A stretch of 40,914 bases of DNA from Anoxybacillus sp050480245 (GCA_050480245.1 JBCNEQ010000014.1), one strand, 5' to 3'; counted from the first letter of the stretch, positions 15,337-23,766 are shown. Made by a program: numbers and translations. The notes: generated by a model not told the origin, from the letters alone.

Positions 15337-15542
15337 TCTTAGATAATCGTGGATTAGAACCACCGCAACCGATGATGCGGACGCTTGCGGCATTAGAAAC
15401 ACTTCCTAAAGGAGAGACATTAACGATTATTAATGACCGCCGCCCGATGTTTTTATACGAACAGCTTGACGAACTTGGCTATCTTTATAAAACGAAAGAG
15501 CGCGAGGACGGGAGCTTTGAAATTACGATTACAAAGGGATGA
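15333..15542 (+). CDS. DUF2249 domain protein (second copy)
   Basis: 69 residues starting MILDNRGLEPPQPMMRTL, then ALETLPKGETLTIINDRRPMFLYEQLDELGY and a terminal strand FEITITKG. The start at 15333 overlaps the previous stop (ATGA) and has GGGGGGAG 5-10 bases upstream; an upstream in-frame ATG at 15297 would lie inside the preceding gene. It resembles the first DUF2249 protein in size and secondary-structure pattern but has diverged strongly; the LEPPQPM segment is typical of the family. The two small proteins may form a heterodimer, which is an inference from their coupling. Confidence 0.8.
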   Translation: MILDNRGLEPPQPMMRTLAALETLPKGETLTIINDRRPMFLYEQLDELGYLYKTKEREDGSFEITITKG

Positions 15543-16792
15543 CGACGATGTTTCCTTCGACACAACAAACGTATGAAACAAATATTCGCTTGCCGTTTTC
15601 TTTTATTTTATTTGGCGTCGTTGCGTTCATCGCTTCTGAAGCGATGTTGCTTTTTTCCGGCACATCGCTCGTTCAAGGGGCGTTCCGTATCCCTAGCGTA
15701 TGGGCGGCGATGCATCTAGCAGTGCTCGGTTGGGCGTTAATGGTCGCGATGGGCGCGATGTATCAACTCGTTCCAGTTGCCTTTTTAACGCCGATATGGA
15801 ACGAAACATTAGGATTTGTGCAATTTTTTATCACCGCACTTGGCATTTTTCTGCTTTCAATTAGTTTCCTTTGGAAAATGGAGTTCGTGTTTTTCGCTGG
15901 CTTGTTGCTTATGCTCGGGTTTGTTCTTTTTTTCATCCAAATGGCGATGACGCTAAAAAAACAGCCGGCAAAAAATATCATGACGTTATTTGTCAGTACA
16001 GCGCTTTTTTGCTTGCTATTGACGGTTTCTTTAGGAATAGCGCTTTCGTTTCATTTTTTTAGCGGCAGCAAAATAGCAGATCATGTATTCATGCTAAAAA
16101 CACATCTATTATTAGGAATTGCCGGATGGTTTACGTTGCTTATTATCGGCTTTTCTTACAAAATGGTGCCGATGTTTTCGTTGGCGCACGGGTTTTCGAT
16201 GACGCTTGCCCGCTATGTGTACGCCTTTTACGTCAGCGGACTCGCCGTTACCTTTTTCAGCTTTTTCACGAACAGTTCTGCTCTTTTCGCTAGTGGAACA
16301 GGACTGTTGTTGCTTGGGTTTGCGCTATTTAGCTACCATATCGTAACGATTTTGCGAAAGCGAGTCAAGAAAAAATTAGATCGTCCGTTTTTATTTGCGC
16401 TTTTCGCAATCGCTATCGCACTTTGCCTACATGGATTCGCTTTTCTGTTCGCGATCATAGGAAATACGGCCGGTTTTGGCGTGATTATATACGGGTATCT
16501 TTTCGGATGGATTATTTTAAGCATTGTCGGTTATTTATATAAAATCGTGCCATTTTTATGGTGGACGCACCGCTATAGCCAAAAAATCGGCAAAGAAAAC
16601 GTACCGACGTTAAAGCAAATGATAAATGAAAAATGTACTGTTTTTACCTGCGGGCTATTTCTCGTTAGCTTTATCGGTGTCATCCTAGCGCTTATTGTTT
16701 CTAGCTTGCCGTTATTTTATGTTGCTCAAGGTGGGATGGTTGCATTTTCTCTCTTGTTTGCAGGAGCAATCATCTCCGTATTGCGGAAATAA
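15539..16792 (+). CDS. Heme-copper oxidase subunit I / NnrS-like membrane protein
   Basis: 417 residues with about twelve hydrophobic helices. Conserved features resemble NnrS and cbb3-oxidase subunit I-like proteins: MHLAVLGWALMVAMGAMYQLVPV (His59), KTHLLLGIAGWFTLLIIGFSYKMVP (His189) and a C-terminal LYKIVPFLWWTHRY. The full set of histidines needed for an oxidase active site is not evident, so electron transfer to oxygen or NO is uncertain. NnrS-type proteins bind heme and protect against NO. The start overlaps the preceding stop (ATGA), so it is coupled to the DUF2249 genes. I would call it a putative heme-containing NO-response membrane protein. Confidence 0.7.
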   Translation: MTTMFPSTQQTYETNIRLPFSFILFGVVAFIASEAMLLFSGTSLVQGAFRIPSVWAAMHLAVLGWALMVAMGAMYQLVPVAFLTPIWNETLGFVQFFITALGIFLLSISFLWKMEFVFFAGLLLMLGFVLFFIQMAMTLKKQPAKNIMTLFVSTALFCLLLTVSLGIALSFHFFSGSKIADHVFMLKTHLLLGIAGWFTLLIIGFSYKMVPMFSLAHGFSMTLARYVYAFYVSGLAVTFFSFFTNSSALFASGTGLLLLGFALFSYHIVTILRKRVKKKLDRPFLFALFAIAIALCLHGFAFLFAIIGNTAGFGVIIYGYLFGWIILSIVGYLYKIVPFLWWTHRYSQKIGKENVPTLKQMINEKCTVFTCGLFLVSFIGVILALIVSSLPLFYVAQGGMVAFSLLFAGAIISVLRK

Positions 16793-16806
16793 AGGAGGAA
16801 AATCAA

Positions 16807-17112
16807 ATGGAATTAAAAGAGATGGTCATGGAACAGCTTCGTACCGTATACGACCCAGAACTAGGCATTAATGTGGTAGATTTAGGGTTAATTTACGATT
16901 TACGCGTTGACAACGGGGTTGTGTCGATTGTGATGACACTTACTACCCCTGGCTGCCCGCTGCACGATTCCATTGTTGGTGGTGTCAAACGAGCGCTTGC
17001 ACACATGGAGGGGGTAAAAGATGTCGATGTACAAATTACGTGGAATCCGCCATGGACACCAGAGCGAATGAGCGAAGCCGCACTACGGCAATTGGGCTTT
17101 TTATCAAATTAA
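16807..17112 (+). CDS. DUF59/MIP18-type metal-sulfur cluster assembly factor
   Basis: 101 residues, the normal size for a stand-alone DUF59 protein (SufT/PaaD-like). Motifs include TVYDPELGINVVDLGLIYDL and the TTPGCPLHDSI loop with the conserved cysteine, then a final helix. Such proteins help mature iron-sulfur proteins. It is the last gene of the Crp/Fnr-controlled operon, 14 bp after the membrane protein, with a GGAGGA site. A role in restoring or inserting metal clusters during nitrosative or anaerobic conditions is an inference. Its stop codon shares the palindrome TTAA with that of the converging lipoprotein gene. Confidence 0.87.
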   Translation: MELKEMVMEQLRTVYDPELGINVVDLGLIYDLRVDNGVVSIVMTLTTPGCPLHDSIVGGVKRALAHMEGVKDVDVQITWNPPWTPERMSEAALRQLGFLSN

Positions 17113-18038
17113 TGGGGCAAACGACCTTCTGTTTGCCCCTGAATATACAAATCGATTTGCAATGAATTGATTTGAGAAATAAACAACTCGTTATATTGTT
17201 TTTGCGCTAAATAGCGAATCTCGTTGTCGTTGACGGTTGGGTTCGCTTTTCTCACTGCACCTGCCAAATCGTTGTAAACATCGCTCACCAGCAAACGGAG
17301 TTTACTATAGTGGGAATAATCTTCCCAAAACTTTTTTTCTCCATACGTATCAATCATTTGTTGAACAACTTCATAGCGCTCATATTGATGGCGAAGCGCA
17401 GCAATCGTTTTCGTGATTTCTTGCTTTGTAACAACATGTCCTTTTTCTTCAGCTAATAAAGCCATCACCTGCAACTCTACTAAGTGTGACAAAGCTTGAT
17501 CCAATCGATGTGCGTACTGCTCTCTTCGATCCCAGTAGGCAAGTTGTTCGTTTAGCGCGGCTCCTTTATACGTTGCTTGCGCGCGTTCTTTTTGAATCGC
17601 AATTTCGATTTTACTCAACGCTTGATAAAAACGAACGTCGTTCATCGTAATTTTTTCTTTACCGACTTTGGCGACTGCTGTTTCTTTTTTTACATGCATT
17701 TTTAGCAATTTTTCGACTTTGTCATTCCCTTTCTTAATGACAAGAAGCGCTTCCCAATCTCCTTCCATTGGTAGCTGTACATTTCCTTCGTAAACGCCAT
17801 TTTCTTTCTCGTGCAAATCTACCTCAATTTTCCCATGATCCATATTGCTCATTTCAAACGTCGCATGAACTTTTAATTGTTTAGCTAGTTTTCCGTTTTC
17901 TTTAATTTGTACGGCAAACGGAGCCGCTACCCCTTCTTTATAAAATGGAGTCGTCTTTATCGTCACTTCCCAGTCACCGTTCGAACATCCTGTGAACAAA
18001 AATAACAAGCTGAAAAGAAAAACGGTTAGTTTCCTCAT
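17109..18038 (-). CDS. nos-operon lipoprotein with YtkA-like and SurA-like parts
   Basis: 309 residues. The signal peptide ends in a lipobox (LFTGC, Cys18). Residues ~25-120 resemble the YtkA/FixH-like beta domain (WEVTIKTTPFYKEGVAAPFAVQI... EMSNMDHGKIEVDL, with a Met/His pair that could bind copper). The second half is helical and resembles SurA/PrsA-type N-terminal chaperone segments (VAKVGKEKITMNDVRFYQAL; TKQEITKTIAALRHQYERYEVVQQMI). It is the last gene of the nos operon, its ATG overlapping the nosF stop, in the place where other clusters have NosL. A copper-delivery or folding role for NosZ is inferred, not shown. Confidence 0.75.
   Translation of the reverse strand: MRKLTVFLFSLLFLFTGCSNGDWEVTIKTTPFYKEGVAAPFAVQIKENGKLAKQLKVHATFEMSNMDHGKIEVDLHEKENGVYEGNVQLPMEGDWEALLVIKKGNDKVEKLLKMHVKKETAVAKVGKEKITMNDVRFYQALSKIEIAIQKERAQATYKGAALNEQLAYWDRREQYAHRLDQALSHLVELQVMALLAEEKGHVVTKQEITKTIAALRHQYERYEVVQQMIDTYGEKKFWEDYSHYSKLRLLVSDVYNDLAGAVRKANPTVNDNEIRYLAQKQYNELFISQINSLQIDLYIQGQTEGRLPH
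17114..17139. terminator. Hairpin between converging operons
   Basis: GGGGCAAAC / GTTTGCCCC with an 8-base loop. It lies within the last codons of the lipoprotein gene and just after the DUF59 stop. T-runs are weak on both sides, so termination may be partial. Confidence 0.5.
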
Positions 18039-18706
18039 CTTCTCTCCTCCCCATACATCACGTTAGCTTCAAATTCCGCTAACGTATATTTCGTCATTTT
18101 TCCGTTCTCTAAATAAGCAATATGAGTACAAATTTGCTTCACTTCGTCTAAATGATGCGAAGATAGAAAAATCGTTTTGCCGTGCAACGAATGCAAAATC
18201 GACAAAATATCGGCCCGTCCCATCGGGTCTAGTCCGCTCGTCGGCTCATCCAATATAAAAAGGTCGGCATCATAATAAAGCATAATTCCAAGCCCAAGCC
18301 GTTGAAGCATCCCTTTGGAATATTCTTTGCTTCGGACGTTTCGCTCTTCCCACAATCCGACTAATTTCAACGCCTCTTCGATTTTTTGTTCATTGACAGC
18401 CGAACCGTTCAATGACGCGAAAAAGCGAATATTTTCTTCTCCTGTCAAATGAGGATATAGCTGAAACTTTTCCGGCAAATAAGCGACATGCGGTTTCCAC
18501 TGGTGTTGTTTGTTTGGGATGCCGCAAATCGAAATTTTCCCTTGCTTTATCGGGATCATATTTAACACACTCGAAATAAGCGTCGATTTGCCCGCTCCGT
18601 TTCTTCCGATAAGCGCGCACCGCTCTCCTTTCCCCACGACAAGTGAAACATCGTCTAACACTTTTTTCTGCTTGTACGCGACGGTGACATGTTCCATCAC
18701 AATCAT
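18035..18706 (-). CDS. nosF: NosF-like ABC transporter ATPase
   Basis: About 223 residues from ATG 18706, whose ATGA overlaps the nosY stop; an upstream start at 18763 would run deep into nosY. It shows Walker A GRNGAGKST, signature YSKGMLQRLGLG, Walker B LFILDEPTSGLDP and the H-loop SSHHLDE. NosF and NosY form the membrane ABC exporter needed, with NosD, to mature the CuZ centre of nitrous-oxide reductase; it is thought to move a sulfur species outward. The stop also overlaps the next start, so nosY, nosF and the lipoprotein gene are all coupled. Confidence 0.88.
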   Translation of the reverse strand: MIVMEHVTVAYKQKKVLDDVSLVVGKGERCALIGRNGAGKSTLISSVLNMIPIKQGKISICGIPNKQHQWKPHVAYLPEKFQLYPHLTGEENIRFFASLNGSAVNEQKIEEALKLVGLWEERNVRSKEYSKGMLQRLGLGIMLYYDADLFILDEPTSGLDPMGRADILSILHSLHGKTIFLSSHHLDEVKQICTHIAYLENGKMTKYTLAEFEANVMYGEERR

Positions 18707-19500
18707 CCTTGTTCCCCCTTCCGATAAAACAAGACAGAAGCGAAAAAGACGATACCAACCCAAACGACGATATTGAGTGCTACTAACGTTAGCGCTGGAA
18801 ATGAGAAAAATTTTTCCATCGTTCGCGATAAATAATCGAGCGAAAAAACACCAAGCGACGTTTCTAAAAAGAAACGAAGCGTATGCATCGGCTGCAAGAA
18901 ATAAAGGAGCGCAAAGCTTTGGACGTTATCATAAGTGACGTTCGGCAACATATAAAGCAACACGAAATCGTACAAATATAAGAAAAAGAAAAGAACAAAT
19001 AAGTTCGCACCGATCAGTTGAATTTTCGTTCGGCAAACGCTTCCTAACAATAGCCCAATTTGATTAAAGATGACAATGAGCACCGTGATAGCAGCTAAAA
19101 AAGAAAGAAAATGTGTCGCGTGAAACGAAAAAACAAATTTTACTGGTATCATCAGTACAAAATACGAAAGGAGAAACATGCCGATCGTGATCGTTTGCAC
19201 TGCTACGCTTTTTCGCCATAAAAACGAGCCGTATGAACCGCTGCGCGCCATCATCATAAGGAGCGTCTTAAACTCTTTTTCTTGCATCACAGCAAATGAA
19301 GCAAAAAAGAGACAAAGAATTGGGATGACATAAATATTCATTTCAAACAGCGTTAATAAAAACACTGCAAATCCTTCATCTACCGGCAAATTTTTTGTGT
19401 TTAAAAAAACGGAAAAAGACGTAGCAACTACCAAAATAAAGAAAAGCCAAAACGCTTTTCCACGAGAAATTTCTAACCATTCTTTCCAAATAAAGTTCAT
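18703..19500 (-). CDS. nosY: NosY-like ABC transporter permease
   Basis: 265 residues from ATG 19500, which overlaps the nosD stop in an ATGA; the longer frame to 19569 would overlap nosD with no ribosome binding site. Six hydrophobic helices are visible, beginning FIWKEWLEISRGKAFWLFF, the usual ABC-2 permease start. With NosF it makes the exporter for CuZ assembly. The translation is closely coupled on both sides. Alternative annotation would be only the generic ABC-2 permease, but the operon position makes NosY very likely. Confidence 0.85.
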   Translation of the reverse strand: MNFIWKEWLEISRGKAFWLFFILVVATSFSVFLNTKNLPVDEGFAVFLLTLFEMNIYVIPILCLFFASFAVMQEKEFKTLLMMMARSGSYGSFLWRKSVAVQTITIGMFLLSYFVLMIPVKFVFSFHATHFLSFLAAITVLIVIFNQIGLLLGSVCRTKIQLIGANLFVLFFFLYLYDFVLLYMLPNVTYDNVQSFALLYFLQPMHTLRFFLETSLGVFSLDYLSRTMEKFFSFPALTLVALNIVVWVGIVFFASVLFYRKGEQG

Positions 19501-20816
19501 TGTCGTTGACCCCTTTTGCTTTGTAAAATCCAGACCATCATTACAAGCGCAACTAATATCGTTGTCCACGGCATGCTGTGGCGATCGACAAACGGATGAT
19601 TGTCGGTTGCCATAACTTCTGTTTCGTGCATCAACTCGTTTATTTTTTCGTATAGTTTAATGCTTGGTGTATTTAAAAATAAATACGCTAATTCATTTTG
19701 TTCGACGATTTTGTGTAACGATGATTTATATTGAAACGGAGAATCGCCTTTTCCGTCTTGATTTAAGTCGAAAAAGTGCGCGTCGTCTCCCCAATGATTT
19801 CCTACGCCACGAAAACTGAAGCGATTATTTTCTTCGCCCCCTAAACTTAATACAGAAATCGTATTATTCCAAAAACGATTGTTCGTAAATGTTTGGCGCT
19901 GTGAACTTCCCCATAATTCAACGCCAATTTGGTTTTTGACAATCGTATTGCCCTCCATAAAGTTGTTCGACGATTGATCAATATAGAACGCTCGTTCGTT
20001 TTGATAAAATTCGTTACCAATAATTTTGTTGTCATTCGCCATTTGCAACAACACTCCAAACGAACGCATTCCTTTATTTAACAAAAATTCATTACCTTTT
20101 AACACGATGCGATTCGAATTCATAATTGCCGCACCGCCAGTATTTAACGTAAATCGGTTTCGGTAAAACTCGTTATCGTCTGAATACATATAATGAAGTC
20201 CGTATCTTGTACGCGAAACGTCATTATCTTTCACAACGTTATGATTGGCGTAGTCAAAAAACATGCCGTCTCTCGCTCCGACAATTGTATTATGGGCAAG
20301 CTTGTTAAAATTAGAGTAATACACGTGCAATCCATTCCCTTGTCCAGCTATCTCCCCACTTTTCCCAATGACGCGCACATATTCGACGACATTATGATGA
20401 GCTTGGCTTAAGTAAATACCGTGAAACGAATTGGTAATCGTAATATGTTTCAACGTGTTATTATCGGAATATACTTTAATGGCGGCATACTCTTCTTGTG
20501 TGCTACGACTTTTCCCGCTATTTGTCACCGTCACATTCGCAATCGTCACATGCGGTGCGCGAATACTGATGACGTTTCCGTTGCCGCTTCCTTTAATAAC
20601 CGTATGGGCTGCCCCTTTAATCGTTATCGGCTTTTCGATAACGATATCGCCGACATATGTTTTATTTTTTAATAAAAGCGTTCCGTTCGCTGGCGTTTCA
20701 TCAATTAGTTGTTGCAGCGTCCCCTCTGCATAAGTCGCCAGTGGAGAGAAGAACGGAAAGAAAAGAAGGACAAGGACAAGGACAAGGACAAGCCCAAGCA
20801 ACCACTTTTTCATCAT
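19497..20816 (-). CDS. nosD: NosD periplasmic copper-site maturation protein
   Basis: 439 residues from ATG 20816, overlapping the nosB stop (ATGA). A Sec signal peptide with an unusual Leu-Val repeat leads into right-handed beta-helix repeats of the NosD/CASH family (NTLKHITITNSFHGIYLSQAHHNVVEYV, then many N-x-I/F and G-L-H-x-x-Y turns). A C-terminal hydrophobic segment (WTTILVALVMMVWIL) should anchor it to the membrane, as in other NosD proteins of Gram-positives. NosD binds NosZ and the NosFY exporter to build CuZ. The hexanucleotide microsatellite in its signal sequence is listed separately. Confidence 0.92.
   Translation of the reverse strand: MMKKWLLGLVLVLVLVLLFFPFFSPLATYAEGTLQQLIDETPANGTLLLKNKTYVGDIVIEKPITIKGAAHTVIKGSGNGNVISIRAPHVTIANVTVTNSGKSRSTQEEYAAIKVYSDNNTLKHITITNSFHGIYLSQAHHNVVEYVRVIGKSGEIAGQGNGLHVYYSNFNKLAHNTIVGARDGMFFDYANHNVVKDNDVSRTRYGLHYMYSDDNEFYRNRFTLNTGGAAIMNSNRIVLKGNEFLLNKGMRSFGVLLQMANDNKIIGNEFYQNERAFYIDQSSNNFMEGNTIVKNQIGVELWGSSQRQTFTNNRFWNNTISVLSLGGEENNRFSFRGVGNHWGDDAHFFDLNQDGKGDSPFQYKSSLHKIVEQNELAYLFLNTPSIKLYEKINELMHETEVMATDNHPFVDRHSMPWTTILVALVMMVWILQSKRGQRQ
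20766..20791 (+). repeat. Hexanucleotide microsatellite in the nosD signal sequence
   Basis: Four consecutive copies of a GGACAA-type unit on the plus strand encode alternating Leu-Val in the NosD signal peptide. Because the unit is six bases, slippage would change the length of the hydrophobic core by two residues without shifting the frame. Confidence 0.8.
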
Positions 20817-21376
20817 TTTCGCTCCTTCCATAACGGAAGTATAAGCAAAAGAAATGCTGCCCCAATCATATACGCACCGGTAGAAAAATAGCTGTTCGTC
20901 ACAAAGTTAGCGATGCGATTTTCCCCAAACACTGGCGGAACGAACGGTTCGATTTTAATTGGTGCATCATCGCTTAAATTTGTTCCGAAGTCAACTAACC
21001 AGCGATGAAGGTCATAAAGCCCTAACAATCCTCCGAAAGCAAAAACAATGATTAGTCCGAACAGCCATCGTTTATCGCGAAGCCACGCGACCACTAACGT
21101 CAAAACCGCCAGCGCCCCGATAACGTACGGCAAATACGACAATTCCGGAAAGCTTTCTTCGCTGAACGGTTTCATGCCGATATAATGGTTCAACCCGTTA
21201 ATAATGTCGATATTTCCTTTCAGTTTATTGGGATAGACAATAATATCGAGTCCCTCAGGATATTGCGGTGCAACAAACCGCATTCCCCACCACGGGAAAA
21301 AGAGCGATGCACCGATTAAAACAGCCGCACAGCTAATGATGAGTGCGGATGAAACAGATAATTTCGCTTTCTTCAT
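20813..21376 (-). CDS. nosB: NosB-like membrane protein of clade II nos operons
   Basis: 187 residues. The ATG at 21376 is preferred: AAGGAAG lies 8 bases upstream and overlaps the alternative GTG at 21385. Four hydrophobic helices flank an extracytoplasmic region (FVAPQYPEGLDIIVYP, INGLNHYIGMKP). A membrane protein directly after nosZ and before nosD is characteristic of clade II clusters (NosB in epsilon-proteobacteria, its equivalent in Firmicutes). The function is not defined. A hairpin sits between nosZ and this gene. The identification rests on layout plus topology, so NosB-like is safer than a firm name. Confidence 0.7.
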   Translation of the reverse strand: MKKAKLSVSSALIISCAAVLIGASLFFPWWGMRFVAPQYPEGLDIIVYPNKLKGNIDIINGLNHYIGMKPFSEESFPELSYLPYVIGALAVLTLVVAWLRDKRWLFGLIIVFAFGGLLGLYDLHRWLVDFGTNLSDDAPIKIEPFVPPVFGENRIANFVTNSYFSTGAYMIGAAFLLLILPLWKERK

Positions 21377-21396
21377 TCTTTTCACTTCCTTTTAAT

Positions 21397-21424
21397 TAAA
21401 AGGGGGAAAGATTCCCCCCTTTTT
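21397..21424 (-). terminator. Hairpin between nosZ and nosB
   Basis: Minus-strand AAAAGGGGGG...CCCCCTTTT stem with T-rich 3' side, placed in the 49-bp gap after nosZ. It looks like an attenuator or 3'-end stabiliser giving more nosZ than downstream message. The genes after it have no clear promoter of their own. Confidence 0.65.
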
Positions 21425-21425
21425 C

Positions 21426-23291
21426 TTATTGCTTTGGTTTGACGAGTAAATATCCTGTCATTTCTTGGTGCAATGCTGAACAGAAATTTGTGCAATAAAT
21501 TGGATATGTTCCTGCTTTATCCGCCACAAATTCTACTGTGTTCGTTTGCCCTGGTTGTATTTCGATATTAAGATTGTATTTGTTAATCGCAAAACCGTGT
21601 GTAATATCTTCGTCACGGTCGATGTTCGTGAGATGGATAAATACTTTATCGCCTTCGTTTACCTCTATGACATCTGGACGTTTTGCTTTCGCATCAAAAA
21701 TGAATTTCGAACGCATCGCAATACCATATACGTGCACTTCGTTCCCTTTGCGGACGATGCGCGTATCTTTTTGATTAAAGACAGCGTGCGGATTTTTTTC
21801 ATCTTTTGGATATACTTCAATCGTTTTAATTTTATCGGCCCTAATCATTTGTCCGTAGTGCGGTTCCGGATCGACCGGTGCCGATTGAATAACTTCCATT
21901 TTTCCACTAATATCGATTAATTGCATCGACTCTGGGTGCGATGGTCCAACAGATAAATAGCTGTCTTTTGCCAATTTATTCAATGAAACTAAATATTTTC
22001 CGTCCGGAGAAACGGTGTCGCCTTCTGCAGCAACCGAGTGGCCTGGCGAATATTGCACCGGCACACGGTCAAGCACTTCGCCTGTGTTCGGATCCCATTT
22101 GACGACCTCAGAAGAAATGAACATCGTCGTATACGCCATTCCTTTATCATCGAATTGGGTATGAAGTGGTCCAATTGCATTTTCTGGGTTTACTTCACGT
22201 TCTACCACCGATTCATATTTTAAAATCGGAATGCCGTTTCGTTCACCGGCGAAGTCTTTATTTTCAATCGCTTTAAACGCTTTTTCAAAAGAGAATACGG
22301 TAAGCAATGGTGCTAGTTTACCTGAAGCAATAAATCGCTTGCCATCAGGGGTGACATCTACTCCGTGCGGCGATTTTGCCACTGGTATTAAATAAATGCC
22401 ACCTTTATGTTTTTCAGGGAAAATAATTTTTTGTCCTTCAACGGTATCATATTTCCCCTCTTTCACCATCTTCTCGAGCTCTTTCCAGTTAAACAAAACG
22501 ATAAAGTCGCGGTCTTCTTTAGAAGCGTTAATCTCTAAGTTAGTCGTTGCTTCTTCTGTGTTATACGTCGTCATAACTGCCCAGTCTTTGGAAATCTTCT
22601 TCCCCGCATCAGACAAATCATACGACCATGGCGGTAATGCGACTTGATACGCGATATTTAATTTTTGCGTCTTTTCATCGAATGTGACAGCACTCATCAC
22701 GCCGCGGTATTTTGTGCTATAGTCATCAAGCGATTCATATTTATCCCCAAGCGGAACGGCAAAACGCGTCGGCAAAAACAAATATTCCGTGTTTTCCGTC
22801 ACAAATGCCGCACAGTGTGGACCGCTTGTATTTGGCACACTAATAATGTCTTTAACGGTAAACGTTTTCAAATCCATCACTGCCGCACGGCTGTTGGCGA
22901 CATCGGTCGCAAATAAATATTTTCCGTCATAATCTCCGTTCGTTTCGGAAAGCGCAGGATGGTGCAAATCTCCCCATGTGTAGCCGCCAAGCATTTTTTT
23001 CGAATGTTCGTCCCATCCATATCCGGTAGCGGAGTCAAGTGAAAATACGGGGACAGTTCGAATGCGTCGAAGCGATGGAACACCATATACAAATAACTGT
23101 CCTGAGTGGCCACCAGAAGCAAATAAGTAGTATTCATCTCTCTCACCAAACGGAACGTATACTTTTTCCGCATTGGTTTTCGCAGATGCCGTTGAAGTCG
23201 GTTGTTTTGGAGAAAAATCGCCGAAAAAAACAGTGGAAGCTAACACACCGACAGCCAACCCAGAAATGGCGGAAATCCATTTTTTCTTCAT
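21426..23291 (-). CDS. nosZ: Nitrous-oxide reductase, clade II (Sec-type)
   Basis: 621 residues. The N-terminus is a plain Sec signal (KKWISAISGLAVGVLASTVFF) without the twin-arginine motif, as in clade II enzymes. The seven CuZ histidines are placed in GGHSGQ (His62), GDLHHP (His110/111), GPHC (His159), SPHG (His309), GPLHTQ (His377) and SPGHS (His418), with EPHYG (His478) nearby. The CuA domain is C-terminal: ITHGF, then YCTNFCSALHQEM giving Cys600, Cys604, His608 and Met611. The enzyme reduces N2O to N2 outside the membrane. The operon has no nosR and no nosL. Confidence 0.96.
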   Translation of the reverse strand: MKKKWISAISGLAVGVLASTVFFGDFSPKQPTSTASAKTNAEKVYVPFGERDEYYLFASGGHSGQLFVYGVPSLRRIRTVPVFSLDSATGYGWDEHSKKMLGGYTWGDLHHPALSETNGDYDGKYLFATDVANSRAAVMDLKTFTVKDIISVPNTSGPHCAAFVTENTEYLFLPTRFAVPLGDKYESLDDYSTKYRGVMSAVTFDEKTQKLNIAYQVALPPWSYDLSDAGKKISKDWAVMTTYNTEEATTNLEINASKEDRDFIVLFNWKELEKMVKEGKYDTVEGQKIIFPEKHKGGIYLIPVAKSPHGVDVTPDGKRFIASGKLAPLLTVFSFEKAFKAIENKDFAGERNGIPILKYESVVEREVNPENAIGPLHTQFDDKGMAYTTMFISSEVVKWDPNTGEVLDRVPVQYSPGHSVAAEGDTVSPDGKYLVSLNKLAKDSYLSVGPSHPESMQLIDISGKMEVIQSAPVDPEPHYGQMIRADKIKTIEVYPKDEKNPHAVFNQKDTRIVRKGNEVHVYGIAMRSKFIFDAKAKRPDVIEVNEGDKVFIHLTNIDRDEDITHGFAINKYNLNIEIQPGQTNTVEFVADKAGTYPIYCTNFCSALHQEMTGYLLVKPKQ

Positions 23292-23309
23292 ACGAACACC
23301 TCTTTTCGT

Positions 23310-23732
23310 TTATTTTTCCGAGGCAACTTTTAACGCTTGAACGATCGCTTTTCGTTCTTCATCCGTCAGCGGATTCGATTTGATTACGCCAGACATCACC
23401 GCAGACGTTGGCTCCTTTAAAAACTCATCAATTGGTTTTCCATGTTTTCCTTCGACTTCTACATAAGCGTTCGATAAGTCCGGTCCTGTCGTACCGCCTT
23501 GCACGTTCAATTTAGAAATAGCGTGACAAGAAATACACCCTTTTTGTTTAAAGATTTCCCCCTCCTTCGAACTTACAGTGGTGTCCTTTTGTTCAGTCGA
23601 CGTTTCGTTGCTTTGCTCAGTAGCTGTTGGTTGTTCTTTGGCAGGCTCTTTGTTAGCGAAATGGAAATATGTATATCCACCCGCCAAGCCTATAACAGCG
23701 CTAAGCAAAAAAATAAGCAGTGACTGTTTCAT
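23310..23732 (-). CDS. nosC: Membrane-anchored monoheme cytochrome c (NosC)
   Basis: 140 residues from ATG 23732 with a GAGGTGAGG site; ATG 23750 also has a near AAGGA site, so the start is not certain. An N-terminal helix (QSLLIFLLSAVIGLAGG) anchors the protein, then a Thr/Glu/Gln-rich linker, then one c-type heme site CISCH with distal Met candidates in TSAVMSG. It probably donates electrons to the CuA site of NosZ. It is the first gene of the nos operon, 18 bp before nosZ, behind the Crp/Fnr-type promoter. Confidence 0.88.
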   Translation of the reverse strand: MKQSLLIFLLSAVIGLAGGYTYFHFANKEPAKEQPTATEQSNETSTEQKDTTVSSKEGEIFKQKGCISCHAISKLNVQGGTTGPDLSNAYVEVEGKHGKPIDEFLKEPTSAVMSGVIKSNPLTDEERKAIVQALKVASEK

Positions 23733-23766
23733 TTCCTCACCTCTTTTCATTTTTCCTTCACAATCT

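Noticed and set aside
20709..20891. Plus-strand Lys-Asp repeat ORF opposite nosD
   Set aside because: It is the antisense shadow of the nosD microsatellite, with no ribosome binding site.
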